DNA from: an uncultured Actinomycetes bacterium
Lineage (GTDB): Bacteria; Actinomycetota; Actinomycetes; Nanopelagicales; Nanopelagicaceae
DNA length: 46,527 bases
Assembly: GCA_903890345.1 (NCBI GenBank)
Contig: CAITAV010000071.1
Span: 1-46,527 of the forward strand
Direction: 5' to 3'
Shown here: one piece after another, positions 1 to 7,270 of the stretch
How the letters are laid out: each line of letters opens with the position of its first letter
Numbering within the stretch: the stretch's first letter is position 1
Notes under the pieces: generated by a model
The model's database searches: none
What the model saw: the letters and a program-made list of their open reading frames with translations, nothing else
What the model was told of the DNA's origin: nothing
Translations under genes and position numbers: made by a program

Positions 1-41
1 AAAGCTCTGGCAATATCTGCCGAAGTCAGGGCAACGCTCAT
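1..41 (-). CDS. pyrR: PyrR bifunctional pyrimidine regulator, N-terminal fragment
   Basis: Only the first 13 codons are inside the window. They read MSVALTSADIARA, followed by Phe or Leu, which resembles the start of actinobacterial PyrR (an LT/MSAADI-type opening). The ATG is at 41 and has a strong ribosome binding site (AAGGAGA) about six bases upstream. PyrR senses UMP/UTP, binds the pyr mRNA leader and also has weak uracil phosphoribosyltransferase activity. The identification rests on this short N-terminus, the nusB-bldD-pyrR gene order and a PyrR-type RNA hairpin just upstream of the start codon. The rest of the pyr operon would lie beyond position 1. Confidence 0.7.
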   Translation of the reverse strand, partial: MSVALTSADIARA

Positions 42-44
42 GTA

Positions 45-82
45 AATCTCCTTCCCCACCTCGCAGGATGGGTCGTTAAAGG
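45..82 (-). promoter_or_regulatory. PyrR-binding leader hairpin overlapping the pyrR ribosome binding site
   Basis: On the minus strand the pyrR leader contains ATCCTGCGAGG, which fits the PyrR-binding loop consensus ARUCCNGNGAGGYU. It is closed by a CCCA/TGGG stem (72-69 with 58-55), preceded by CCTTTAACGA and followed directly by the Shine-Dalgarno AAGGAGA. This matches the actinobacterial arrangement in which PyrR binding blocks translation rather than causing attenuation. A possible -10 (TATTCT, 98-93) would give a leader of about 45 bases. The motif is seen in the sequence; the regulatory mode is inferred from the family. Confidence 0.75.
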
Positions 83-153
83 ATGCTGGCGAAGAATAGC
101 ACCAAAAAACCATACCCTGTGGACAGGCAAAGATCGGCGTTTCACTCTTGTCC

Positions 154-159
154 TACATT
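154..159 (+). promoter_or_regulatory. putative -10 (TACATT) of a leaderless bldD transcript
   Basis: TACATT fits the actinobacterial TANNNT -10 pattern and ends eight bases before the bldD ATG at 168. There is no Shine-Dalgarno sequence in front of that ATG. This is what a leaderless transcript would need. No convincing -35 was found at the usual distance. Confidence 0.4.
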
Positions 160-167
160 GCATACTT

Positions 168-671
168 ATGAGTACATATAAAAACAACACCGCAGGAGCC
201 CATCACTTAGGCCACGCGCTGAGAGAAATGCGACGTACCAGAAATTGGACCTTGGCTGATTTCGAGAAAGCCAGTCACGGTCGTATCAAAGCTGTAGTTC
301 TAGGTTCATATGAACGGGGTTCGCGTTCGGTATCGGTAGATAAATTGCAAGCGATTGCAGAAATCTATGCAGTTCCGATTGGAGCATTTTTTAGTCAGAG
401 TTCAATAGAAAATTCAACTCCAGACGTGCCCAATATTGTTATCGACTTAAGACGGCTCCGAGAAGAAATAACTCTGAACTGGAGTAAAGAACTTTCGATT
501 TTAGATCAATTCTGTTGCGGCATAATCAATTTTCGTCGAGATTGGAATGGTGAAGTGTTATCACTGCGAATAAATGATGTGATTTTCTTAGCAATCATGA
601 GCGAAAATAGCACCAAAAAACTTCTAAAAATATTGGCAAGCACGAAAGTTCTATTCAACTTTAGAGATTGA
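168..671 (+). CDS. bldD: BldD-family transcriptional regulator with altered c-di-GMP motif
   Basis: This 167-residue protein has an N-terminal XRE-type helix-turn-helix (about 14-76, including the KAVVLGSYERGSRSVSV block shared with BldD) and a C-terminal BldD-like domain (about 88-155). In Streptomyces, BldD is a developmental repressor whose C-terminal domain binds tetrameric c-di-GMP through RGD-X8-RQDD. Here the aligned residues are RRD (123-125), eight residues, then RIND (134-137), so spacing and several charges are kept but Gly, Gln and one Asp are changed. The gene is divergent from pyrR and overlaps the end of nusB by 11 bases. No Shine-Dalgarno precedes the ATG. Family assignment is firm; ligand binding is open. 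Confidence 0.88.
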   Translation: MSTYKNNTAGAHHLGHALREMRRTRNWTLADFEKASHGRIKAVVLGSYERGSRSVSVDKLQAIAEIYAVPIGAFFSQSSIENSTPDVPNIVIDLRRLREEITLNWSKELSILDQFCCGIINFRRDWNGEVLSLRINDVIFLAIMSENSTKKLLKILASTKVLFNFRD

Positions 672-1083
672 GATCTCCGCGAATCGAAGAAATACGACCC
701 AGAACACCGTGGATATAGCCCGATGATTCCTCTGTAGAGAGCTCTTTGGCCAGTGCCAAGGCTTCATCAATAGCAACAGCATCCGGAACATCTTCTTGCC
801 ACAATATTTCATAGATACCAATGCGAAGTACATTTCGATCTACCGCAGGCAGACGATCCATGTCCCAACCTTGGGCATATGTCGAAATCAATTCATCGAT
901 CTTGCGTTTGTGAGTATCTACGCCTGAAATAAGAATTTTTGTGTATTCCCGAATTGGTCGAGCATCTGGCCCTTCTTCGGCAACATCACGAAGTGCCAAT
1001 AAATCCGTAGATGCTTTGCCACGAATATCAGCTTCGTATAGAAGATCTAGGGACTGCTTGCGGGCTTTACTTCGTGCCGACAC
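661..1083 (-). CDS. nusB: Transcription antitermination factor NusB
   Basis: The 140-residue all-helical protein has the NusB signature pattern: an N-terminal SARSKARKQSLDLLYEADIR helix and the C-terminal LPAVDRNVLRIGIYEIL and EALALAKELSTEESSGYIHGVLGRI blocks. NusB pairs with NusE (S10) at boxA to promote rRNA antitermination. Length is normal for the family. It starts with GTG at 1083, two bases after the efp stop, so it is probably translated from the efp transcript. Its 3' end overlaps bldD tail-to-tail. Confidence 0.96.
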   Translation of the reverse strand: MSARSKARKQSLDLLYEADIRGKASTDLLALRDVAEEGPDARPIREYTKILISGVDTHKRKIDELISTYAQGWDMDRLPAVDRNVLRIGIYEILWQEDVPDAVAIDEALALAKELSTEESSGYIHGVLGRISSIRGDLNL

Positions 1084-1085
1084 TT

Positions 1086-1643
1086 TTAAGCGCGACCTTG
1101 GTATGAACCATCTCTGGTGTCTACTAAAACCTTCTCGTCTTGCTTGATGAAAAGTGGAACTTGAATTTCTATACCTGTTTCAACAGTAGCTGGCTTGGTA
1201 CCACCCGATGATCGATCGCCTTGAATACCTGGTTCAGTGTAAGTAATTGTCAGTTCAACTGACGCGGGTAATTCGATATACAAAGGATTTCCTTCATGAA
1301 CGGCAACTATTGCACCAGTGTTTTCCAACATGTAATTCGCGGCATCACCAACAGTTTGAGCGGAGATATTTGTCTGATCGAATGTCTTGTTATCCATGAA
1401 AACAAAGTCTTCTCCATCTTTATAGAGGAAGTTCATTTCACGTTTTTCAAGTACAGCAACTTCAATTTTAACTCCAGCATTGAAAGTCTTATCAACAACT
1501 TTTCCTGTTAGAACCGACTTCAACTTGGTGCGCACGAATGCTGGGCCTTTGCCCGGCTTCACATGCTGAAACTCAACTACGTTCCATAGTTGACCATCGA
1601 TGTCGAGTGTCATTCCATTCTTAAGATCATTCGTTGATGCCAC
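1086..1643 (-). CDS. efp: Translation elongation factor P
   Basis: EF-P relieves ribosome stalling at polyproline stretches. The protein has the three beta-barrel layout of EF-P, the tip loop HVKPGKGPAF, and the C-terminal GDRSSGGTKPATVETG and DTRDGSYQGRA blocks. The PGKGP loop is the actinobacterial variant reported to work with an unmodified lysine. The chosen GTG start at 1643 (VASTNDLKNG) places the tip lysine at residue 32, as in Mycobacterium EF-P, and gives 185 residues. An upstream in-frame GTG at 1655 would add four residues (MVIQ). It heads a unit with nusB. The upstream region carries two inverted repeats. Confidence 0.95.
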   Translation of the reverse strand: MASTNDLKNGMTLDIDGQLWNVVEFQHVKPGKGPAFVRTKLKSVLTGKVVDKTFNAGVKIEVAVLEKREMNFLYKDGEDFVFMDNKTFDQTNISAQTVGDAANYMLENTGAIVAVHEGNPLYIELPASVELTITYTEPGIQGDRSSGGTKPATVETGIEIQVPLFIKQDEKVLVDTRDGSYQGRA

Positions 1644-1670
1644 TTGTATAACCACGCTTTTCTTATATCA

Positions 1671-1705
1671 GGCCATTATGGCCAGGCTATCGATTCCCGA
1701 TAGTC
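1671..1705. repeat. Two adjacent inverted repeats upstream of efp
   Basis: GGCCAT-T-ATGGCC (1671-1683) is a perfect palindrome around one central base. It is followed by CTATCG-ATTCC-CGATAG (1687-1703), whose stem extends by a G-T and a G-C pair to 1685/1705. Both lie in the 120-base gap between aroQ and efp and have no T-rich tail in either direction, so they look more like operators or a structured leader than a terminator. Confidence 0.5.
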
Positions 1706-1731
1706 AAGGGTGTAAGGATACCCGTTAAAGC

Positions 1732-1749
1732 GCTAATGAAATAATTAGC
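1732..1749. repeat. Inverted repeat downstream of aroQ
   Basis: GCTAAT-GAAATA-ATTAGC lies 15 bases past the aroQ stop. It could help end the aro transcript, but the stem is AT-rich and the following minus-strand sequence is not a clean T-run, so a terminator role is weakly supported. Confidence 0.3.
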
Positions 1750-1763
1750 AAAACAAACGCTGC

Positions 1764-2192
1764 CTACAAGAGTGCTTTTAGTGCGCTCATCGCCAGTGCA
1801 TATGAGTTTGGGCCGAATCCACCAATTGTTCCGTTGGCAACTCCTGAAATCACTGAAGTATGTCGAAATTCTTCACGCGCTAATGGATTTGATAGATGAA
1901 CTTCGATTAGTGGAGATTTCACCAATTCAGCCGCATCGCGAATCGCATACGAATAATGCGTAAAGGCAGCAGGATTAATAATTACTGGATAAGAGTTATC
2001 TGCTGCTTCATGTAACCAAGAGATTATTTGCGCTTCATCATCACTCTGCCGCACATCGGCAGTAAAACCATGAGCCGAAGCTGATGATTCAATCAAATTA
2101 ACCAATTGCGGATAACTCAAATCGCCATAGATGGAAGAGTCACGAATATCTAGACGCGAAAGGTTTGGTCCGTTGATTACGAGTACTTTCAT
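1764..2192 (-). CDS. aroQ: Type II 3-dehydroquinate dehydratase
   Basis: AroQ catalyses the third shikimate step, 3-dehydroquinate to 3-dehydroshikimate, in the cytoplasm. The 142-residue sequence has the type II features: the N-terminal INGPNLSRLDIR stretch with a lid Arg (17) and catalytic Tyr (22), INPAAFTHYS (72-81), catalytic His 99 in EVHLSNPLAREEFRH, and the GTIGGFGPNSY C-terminal loop. Its start overlaps the aroB stop by four bases, showing translational coupling. It is the last gene of aroC-aroK-aroB-aroQ. Confidence 0.96.
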   Translation of the reverse strand: MKVLVINGPNLSRLDIRDSSIYGDLSYPQLVNLIESSASAHGFTADVRQSDDEAQIISWLHEAADNSYPVIINPAAFTHYSYAIRDAAELVKSPLIEVHLSNPLAREEFRHTSVISGVANGTIGGFGPNSYALAMSALKALL

Positions 2193-3241
2193 CTGGCTAT
2201 TTTCTCATAAGCATCAGCAACTTGTTCAGTACTTAGACCTTCAATTCTCTGTGTCTTACCCACACCTGAGATTCCAACAAATCGAAGAGTGTTTCCCCGA
2301 GATTTCTTGTCAATACTCATAAGCGCCTGTAACTCAGGCAAAGCAGCTTGGTCGTAAGTGGTTGGCAATCCAACTTTCTCTAAAAGTTCAATGTGCTGCT
2401 GGACTATTTTTTCATTTAACCCACAATGGATCTGTGAAAGATGGGCAGCAAAAACCAAGCCGATTGCAACTGCCTCTCCGTGTCGCAATGTGTATTTGCA
2501 GTGACGCTCAACGGCATGCCCAAGTGTGTGACCATAATTTAGAACTTCCCGCGCAAAACTCTCTTTGAAATCAGAGCTGACAACACCTGCTTTGACAGTA
2601 ACTGATTTCTCGATTAATTCATTGAGCAATTCATAATTGTTACGATCACGCTCTAATTCGAAATTCTGCATTAAATCAAGAATTGACTGATCTCCGATAA
2701 ATCCAGTTTTGATAACTTCGGCTAAGCCAGCGGCAATATCACGGCTCGAAAGAGTTTTAAGCCACTTCGAATCGATAATAACCTTACGAGGAGAGTGAAA
2801 TGCCCCAATTAGATTTTTACCATAATCGCTATTTATTCCCGTTTTACCACCTACGGATGCATCGACCATTCCAGCCAATGTTGTTGGTATAGCAATCCAA
2901 TCAATTCCACGTAACCATGTTGCACTTAGGAAGCCAGCCGCGTCTGTAACTGTTCCACCACCGATAGCCACTACGAGATCAGAACGCGTAAACCCAGCGG
3001 CTCCCATCCAATCCCACATCTGTGCAAGTGTCTTGGCTGACTTAGCAGATTCACCATCAGGCAGTGGAAAATAATGCAACTCGTTTTCAACAGATATTTT
3101 CGGAATCAATTCCTTCTGAGATTGCGGATAAAAAATTGCGACACGATCATATTTTGCAATGCTAGATATGAGTTCTGAGAGCCAATCGTTGCCGATTACA
3201 ACATCATATTGATGTTCTGAACTAATTGTGATGATACTCAT
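2189..3241 (-). CDS. aroB: 3-dehydroquinate synthase
   Basis: AroB converts DAHP to 3-dehydroquinate using NAD+ and a divalent metal, the second shikimate step. The 350-residue protein shows the NAD-binding GGGTVTD (94-100), the DASVGGKTGIN loop (128-137), and metal ligands E174 (GLAEVIK), H238 and H254 (LNYGHTLGH and RHGEAVAIG). Its start overlaps the aroK stop by four bases and its end overlaps aroQ by four, so the three genes form a tight operon. Length matches family members. Confidence 0.97.
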   Translation of the reverse strand: MSIITISSEHQYDVVIGNDWLSELISSIAKYDRVAIFYPQSQKELIPKISVENELHYFPLPDGESAKSAKTLAQMWDWMGAAGFTRSDLVVAIGGGTVTDAAGFLSATWLRGIDWIAIPTTLAGMVDASVGGKTGINSDYGKNLIGAFHSPRKVIIDSKWLKTLSSRDIAAGLAEVIKTGFIGDQSILDLMQNFELERDRNNYELLNELIEKSVTVKAGVVSSDFKESFAREVLNYGHTLGHAVERHCKYTLRHGEAVAIGLVFAAHLSQIHCGLNEKIVQQHIELLEKVGLPTTYDQAALPELQALMSIDKKSRGNTLRFVGISGVGKTQRIEGLSTEQVADAYEKIAR

Positions 3242-3744
3242 GCGAGAAGTGTAACAATCGCAGTGGCGGCTTCGTTTGGTGTTAATTTATCCGTTAACAA
3301 CTGGTGATGGGCTAAAGATTCATAAATAGGTCTGCGAACATTCATGAGTTCTTGCCATTGTGCTCGCGGATTACCCAGAAGTAATGGTCTATCACGATTA
3401 AAACCGACGCGCGGTGCAGCGCCGGCGAGAGTGACATCAAGGAAAACAACTGGCGAACCACTTGCCTTAATTGCTCCTTGTGCAACCGGTGATAACGGCG
3501 CTCCTCCACCCAAACTCAATACACCCGAGTGATCTTCTAATTGCTTAATCAGAACTTGTTCTTCGATCTGGCGAAAATATGGTTCGCCTTTATCTACGAA
3601 TATTTCTCCAATACTCTGTTTTTCTTGTTCAGCAATTACTGTATCCGTATCAACAAATTTTTCACTCAATAATCTTGCTAGAGATTTTCCGACGCTAGAT
3701 TTTCCGGCTCCTGGTGGGCCGATCAATATTACGCGTGGAGGCAT
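3238..3744 (-). CDS. aroK: Shikimate kinase
   Basis: AroK phosphorylates shikimate with ATP. The 168-residue protein has a Walker A loop GPPGAGKSS (9-17), the DTD motif (32-34) for Mg and shikimate, Arg 58 in EPYFRQIEE, the GGGAP shikimate loop (79-83), and the lid NRDRPLL. All key family residues are present and the length is typical. The gene follows aroC after two bases and overlaps aroB. Confidence 0.97.
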   Translation of the reverse strand: MPPRVILIGPPGAGKSSVGKSLARLLSEKFVDTDTVIAEQEKQSIGEIFVDKGEPYFRQIEEQVLIKQLEDHSGVLSLGGGAPLSPVAQGAIKASGSPVVFLDVTLAGAAPRVGFNRDRPLLLGNPRAQWQELMNVRRPIYESLAHHQLLTDKLTPNEAATAIVTLLA

Positions 3745-3746
3745 TT

Positions 3747-4928
3747 TTATTTAAAACGTAAGTTTTCCATATAGGACAAATAATTGCGACGAGTTTCAGA
3801 AACGCTATCTCCCCCGAATTTTTCGAGAACCGCTTGCGCCAAAACAAGTGCAGCCATTGCCTCTGCAACAACTCCTGATGCCGGAACAGCACACACATCA
3901 GAACGTTGATTAATTGCCTTTGCTGCTTCTCCAGTGGCTACATCAATTGTGTCTAACGCCTTAGGAACTGTGGAAATCGGTTTCATCGCAATGCTAATTC
4001 GCAATATTTCACCATTAGACATTCCGCCTTCGGTGCCACCGGCTCGATCGGTTCTGCGCACAATTTTTCCTGAAGTATTTTTCTCAATTTCATCATGCGC
4101 AGATGATCCTCTTCGTGTGGCCGTAAGAAATCCATCTCCAATTTCGACACCTTTAATTGCTTGAATACCCATCATGGCACCAGCTAATCGCGCATCTAAA
4201 CGACGATCCCAATGCACATGCGAACCAAGCCCTGGTGGAACATCAAAGACCAAAACTTCGCACACTCCTCCGAGAGTGTCCCCATCTGAATGCGCTTTTT
4301 CTATTTCATTGATAATAAGCGCACTTGTTTTTGCATCGGCACATCTAACTGGATCTGCATCAATCTTTTCTTGATCATTCTTTCCTGGCAAAGGGGCATC
4401 CTCAGCAACACGTACGCCACCAATTGAAATCACATGGCTAAAAAGTGTGATGCCAACACTTTGTTCTAGGAATGCGCGAGCAATTGCACCCAGTGCAACA
4501 CGTGCGGCAGTTTCTCGCGCACTGGCACGTTCTAAAATCGGACGGGCGTCCGTGAAATCATATTTTTGCATTCCGACCATGTCAGCATGGCCTGGGCGAG
4601 GTCTGGTCAGTGGTGCATTGCGCGCCAAACCTTCTAATTCAGAATCGTCAATTGGATCAGCAGACATTACTTTTTCCCACTTGGGCCACTCAGAGTTACC
4701 AACTTCTATTGCAATTGGTCCACCTTGGGAAATTCCTAAACGAATTCCACCCTTTATTGTGATTTTATCCGCTTCAAAATTTTGTCTGGCTCCACGTCCA
4801 ACACCAAGTCTGCGACGTGCTAAATCTTTATCGATATCTTTCGTAGTAATTTTTATATGCGCAGGAAGCCCTTCGACAATAGCCGTCAGGGCCGGTCCAT
4901 GTGATTCGCCTGCAGTTAACCAACGCAT
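3747..4928 (-). CDS. aroC: Chorismate synthase
   Basis: AroC makes chorismate from EPSP with reduced FMN. The start is placed at the ATG at 4928 because the family begins MRWLTAGESHGPAL; a longer reading frame back to 5009 would add 27 residues with no family match that overlap the upstream gene. The 393-residue product has the RRRLGVGRGARQ loop, the RPGHADMVGMQKY FMN region and SARETAARVA. It lies four bases after the prepilin peptidase stop and two before aroK, so it is likely co-transcribed with both. Confidence 0.97.
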   Translation of the reverse strand: MRWLTAGESHGPALTAIVEGLPAHIKITTKDIDKDLARRRLGVGRGARQNFEADKITIKGGIRLGISQGGPIAIEVGNSEWPKWEKVMSADPIDDSELEGLARNAPLTRPRPGHADMVGMQKYDFTDARPILERASARETAARVALGAIARAFLEQSVGITLFSHVISIGGVRVAEDAPLPGKNDQEKIDADPVRCADAKTSALIINEIEKAHSDGDTLGGVCEVLVFDVPPGLGSHVHWDRRLDARLAGAMMGIQAIKGVEIGDGFLTATRRGSSAHDEIEKNTSGKIVRRTDRAGGTEGGMSNGEILRISIAMKPISTVPKALDTIDVATGEAAKAINQRSDVCAVPASGVVAEAMAALVLAQAVLEKFGGDSVSETRRNYLSYMENLRFK

Positions 4929-4932
4929 TGTC

Positions 4933-5397
4933 CTATTGTGGCAGAAGAAGACCAATCGGGGCGTACAAATAAAGCCCACTGGCAAGAAAGATATCTGGGG
5001 CCATCGCAATTCGATATGGAAATTTACGACAGATTAATAAATGCAGGCAGATATGTGCCACTAGAGCCAACCACAACGAAACAAAGAAGATTTCCACTGA
5101 CCTCAGCCCCGAATCAAAGTAAGCAAAGGCCAACACACCTATGAGTTTTACATCGCCGAACCCGATGCCCCCAGATTTATGCAGTGCATTGCTCAATAGA
5201 TATAGCACGGTGAAGATCGTAAAGAAACACGCACCGGCGACTGGATTTACATGTGCATTCTGTGAAAGCACCGAAAAAGCAATTAGAGAACCTAGAAAAT
5301 ATAGAAGTGTGCGATTGCGGATCTTATGAGTTACTAAATCTTTAATGGAGATGACTAAAACAAAATAACCCACCAAAACCATCTGTAAGAATTCCAC
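4933..5397 (-). CDS. Short A24-family prepilin peptidase
   Basis: This 154-residue membrane protein has about five to six hydrophobic segments and the two catalytic aspartates of type IV prepilin peptidases: D20 in IKDLVTHKIRN and D82 in the GxGD motif GFGD (79-82). It lacks the N-terminal cysteine-rich methylase domain of full PilD, like the CpaA/TadV type. The enzyme would cleave class III signal peptides of pilins or pseudopilins at the membrane. No pilin or secretion gene is in the window. It starts with GTG at 5397, has no Shine-Dalgarno, and probably begins the aroC-K-B-Q unit. Confidence 0.85.
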   Translation of the reverse strand: MEFLQMVLVGYFVLVISIKDLVTHKIRNRTLLYFLGSLIAFSVLSQNAHVNPVAGACFFTIFTVLYLLSNALHKSGGIGFGDVKLIGVLAFAYFDSGLRSVEIFFVSLWLALVAHICLHLLICRKFPYRIAMAPDIFLASGLYLYAPIGLLLPQ

Positions 5398-5403
5398 ATT
5401 TTA

Positions 5404-5409
5404 AGCGTA
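5404..5409 (-). promoter_or_regulatory. putative -10 (TACGCT) for the prepilin peptidase-aroCKBQ unit
   Basis: On the minus strand TACGCT is followed by exactly six bases (TAAAAT) and the GTG start of the peptidase gene. With no Shine-Dalgarno present, this is consistent with a leaderless transcript. Confidence 0.4.
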
Positions 5410-5447
5410 ATGTGCTTGCTACTTCTGAAAAGGGCAGTGTGGATAAC

Positions 5448-6251
5448 TTATTTAGAGGCTAGTTCTCGCTTCAAAAACACAGAGAGCTCTTGCTGGTCGA
5501 AATCTATTCCTGAAAACAACTTAATCTGCTCAATTCCTTGTGCGATTAGTAAATCCAATCCACTTATCACCGTAGAGCCAGACTTGGTCCAAGCATTAGC
5601 AAATCGTGTTGGCCATGGGTTGTAAATAACATCAAAAAAAGTTCCCTTTGGTTTATAGGATATTTCTTCTGCAAATGAATCTAGAACTGCCTTGGGAGTC
5701 GTGTTAATAATTAAATCTGATTCATAAAAATCGTTGGAAAATTGCCACGGCAGAAACTTTATGCTGCTGAGATTCACAGATGCTCGCATGGACCTTTCGC
5801 GTTCAGTATTTCTGTGAATCACAGATATTGCGGTATCTGTGTCATCAAAAGCGGCTGCAGCAGCGCGCGCTGTAGCACCTGATCCCACAATAAGAACCGA
5901 CTTTGGCTTGCTTGGATTCTGATAACCCCATGCGCTTTGAAATCCACGAACATCAGTTGAATGCAAACTCCATAAGTCGCCTTGTCTGACCAGAGTGTTA
6001 CCAGATTGGATTCTTTGCACCAATGGATCAATAACTTCAGCAACTGAAAGTACTTCTTCTTTAAGAGGCATTGTGAGTGAAAACCCAGTCCAGCCACTTG
6101 CTTTATCTTTTAAGAAATCTCGTAACGATCCTGCAGGAACATCAAATGATCCATAGTTTCCAGAAATATCAAGGTGCTTATACGCGCTCATATGCAGTTG
6201 AGGAGAAAGTGAGTGGGAAATTGGAGAACCCAGAACAGCGGCATTGATCAT
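5448..6251 (-). CDS. aroE: Shikimate dehydrogenase
   Basis: AroE reduces 3-dehydroshikimate with NADPH. The 267-residue protein shows SHSLSP (12-17), catalytic K64 in LTMPLKEEV, N85 in SGNT, D100 in HSTDVRGF (an S replaces the usual N of NTD), a dinucleotide fold GSGATARAAAAAF, and the C-terminal GLDLLIAQG substrate loop. Its start overlaps the mltG stop by four bases. It is separated from the aroC cluster by a 50-base gap, so the shikimate genes sit in two adjacent units. Confidence 0.96.
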   Translation of the reverse strand: MINAAVLGSPISHSLSPQLHMSAYKHLDISGNYGSFDVPAGSLRDFLKDKASGWTGFSLTMPLKEEVLSVAEVIDPLVQRIQSGNTLVRQGDLWSLHSTDVRGFQSAWGYQNPSKPKSVLIVGSGATARAAAAAFDDTDTAISVIHRNTERERSMRASVNLSSIKFLPWQFSNDFYESDLIINTTPKAVLDSFAEEISYKPKGTFFDVIYNPWPTRFANAWTKSGSTVISGLDLLIAQGIEQIKLFSGIDFDQQELSVFLKRELASK

Positions 6252-7270
6252 TTAAATGCACCTGCCTTCCGATTCTTCGTATACAAAACTTTCCATTGAT
6301 TGAACTCGGAGATATCTGCCGTGAATCTGGTATCTCCCGGGCTAACTGTAATGAAGTAAAGCCACTTGCCGTCGGCAGGATTTATGGCAGCTTTGATCGC
6401 GTCCAACCCTGGGTTTCCGATAGGAGCGGGAGGTAATCCGTATTTTCGATAGGTATTAAATGGTGATTTAAGCAGAGTGGATTGCGTACTCAGAAACACA
6501 CTGCCCCGAACTTTTTTCACATAATGCACTGTTGAATCCATCTGCAGTGGCATTCCAATGCGCAATCTATTTCGTATAACTTGCGAAATTTTTGAAAAAT
6601 CCTTGATATCACCCTCTGCTTGAATAATTGAAGCGATAGTAATTAACTCTTGGGCTTTTAACTTAGGATCATTTGAAAGACCTAGATTTGCAACTTGTAG
6701 TGTGAATCGATTAACCATCGCTTCTAGTGCCTGCTTTGCAGTAGTTTCTTTCGTGAAACTATATTGAGCTGGATAAAGAACTCCTTCAAGGGATGTGAAC
6801 CCTTGAGGCAATTGCACTTCCTTGGCTGCCTTTAAAATATCTGACTGTTCAAAACCATTTTGCTCTAAAGCTTTGAATATTTCAGTATTCCATCCACCTT
6901 CAAAAATCTTTATCAAGTTTGGGATTCTAGTGGGATCTAGCAATTGTTCAAGGGCTTGCTCAGCCGCGATCTTGCTGTTGAGTTGGTGGATGCCTGGTGC
7001 AATTCTTGCGGCACGCGCATCAGACACAGCAACTTTGAAGAAACTTTGTGATGACTCAATAATTCCCCGTTTGAAGAGTTGTGCAGCTATTTCTGATCCA
7101 GTAGAGCCCTCATCAACATGCACATCAACCAGCTTTTCAGAACTAGCCAATTGGCGAATTGGGAAATCTGCCGTGCTAGAGCCTGTAGAACGAAATTGAT
7201 GAATAGTAAATGTAAGAATTGCTACGATAAAAAATGCAATAACGACTCTTAATAATTCACTCTTTTTCAT
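6248..7270 (-). CDS. mltG: Endolytic murein transglycosylase MltG
   Basis: MltG cuts nascent glycan strands at the outer face of the membrane. The 340-residue protein has one N-terminal transmembrane anchor (about 8-25), a LysM-like region (about 45-120), then the YceG catalytic domain with LEGVLYPAQYSF, catalytic E219 in ASIIQAEG, and a C-terminal NPGLDAIKAAINPADGKWLYF block. It overlaps ruvX upstream by 14 bases and aroE downstream by four, giving the common alaS-ruvX-mltG-aroE order. Confidence 0.94.
   Translation of the reverse strand: MKKSELLRVVIAFFIVAILTFTIHQFRSTGSSTADFPIRQLASSEKLVDVHVDEGSTGSEIAAQLFKRGIIESSQSFFKVAVSDARAARIAPGIHQLNSKIAAEQALEQLLDPTRIPNLIKIFEGGWNTEIFKALEQNGFEQSDILKAAKEVQLPQGFTSLEGVLYPAQYSFTKETTAKQALEAMVNRFTLQVANLGLSNDPKLKAQELITIASIIQAEGDIKDFSKISQVIRNRLRIGMPLQMDSTVHYVKKVRGSVFLSTQSTLLKSPFNTYRKYGLPPAPIGNPGLDAIKAAINPADGKWLYFITVSPGDTRFTADISEFNQWKVLYTKNRKAGAFK

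Noticed and set aside
4447..5037. A 196-codon open frame on the plus strand
   Set aside because: It is antisense to aroC and the peptidase gene, which are certain.
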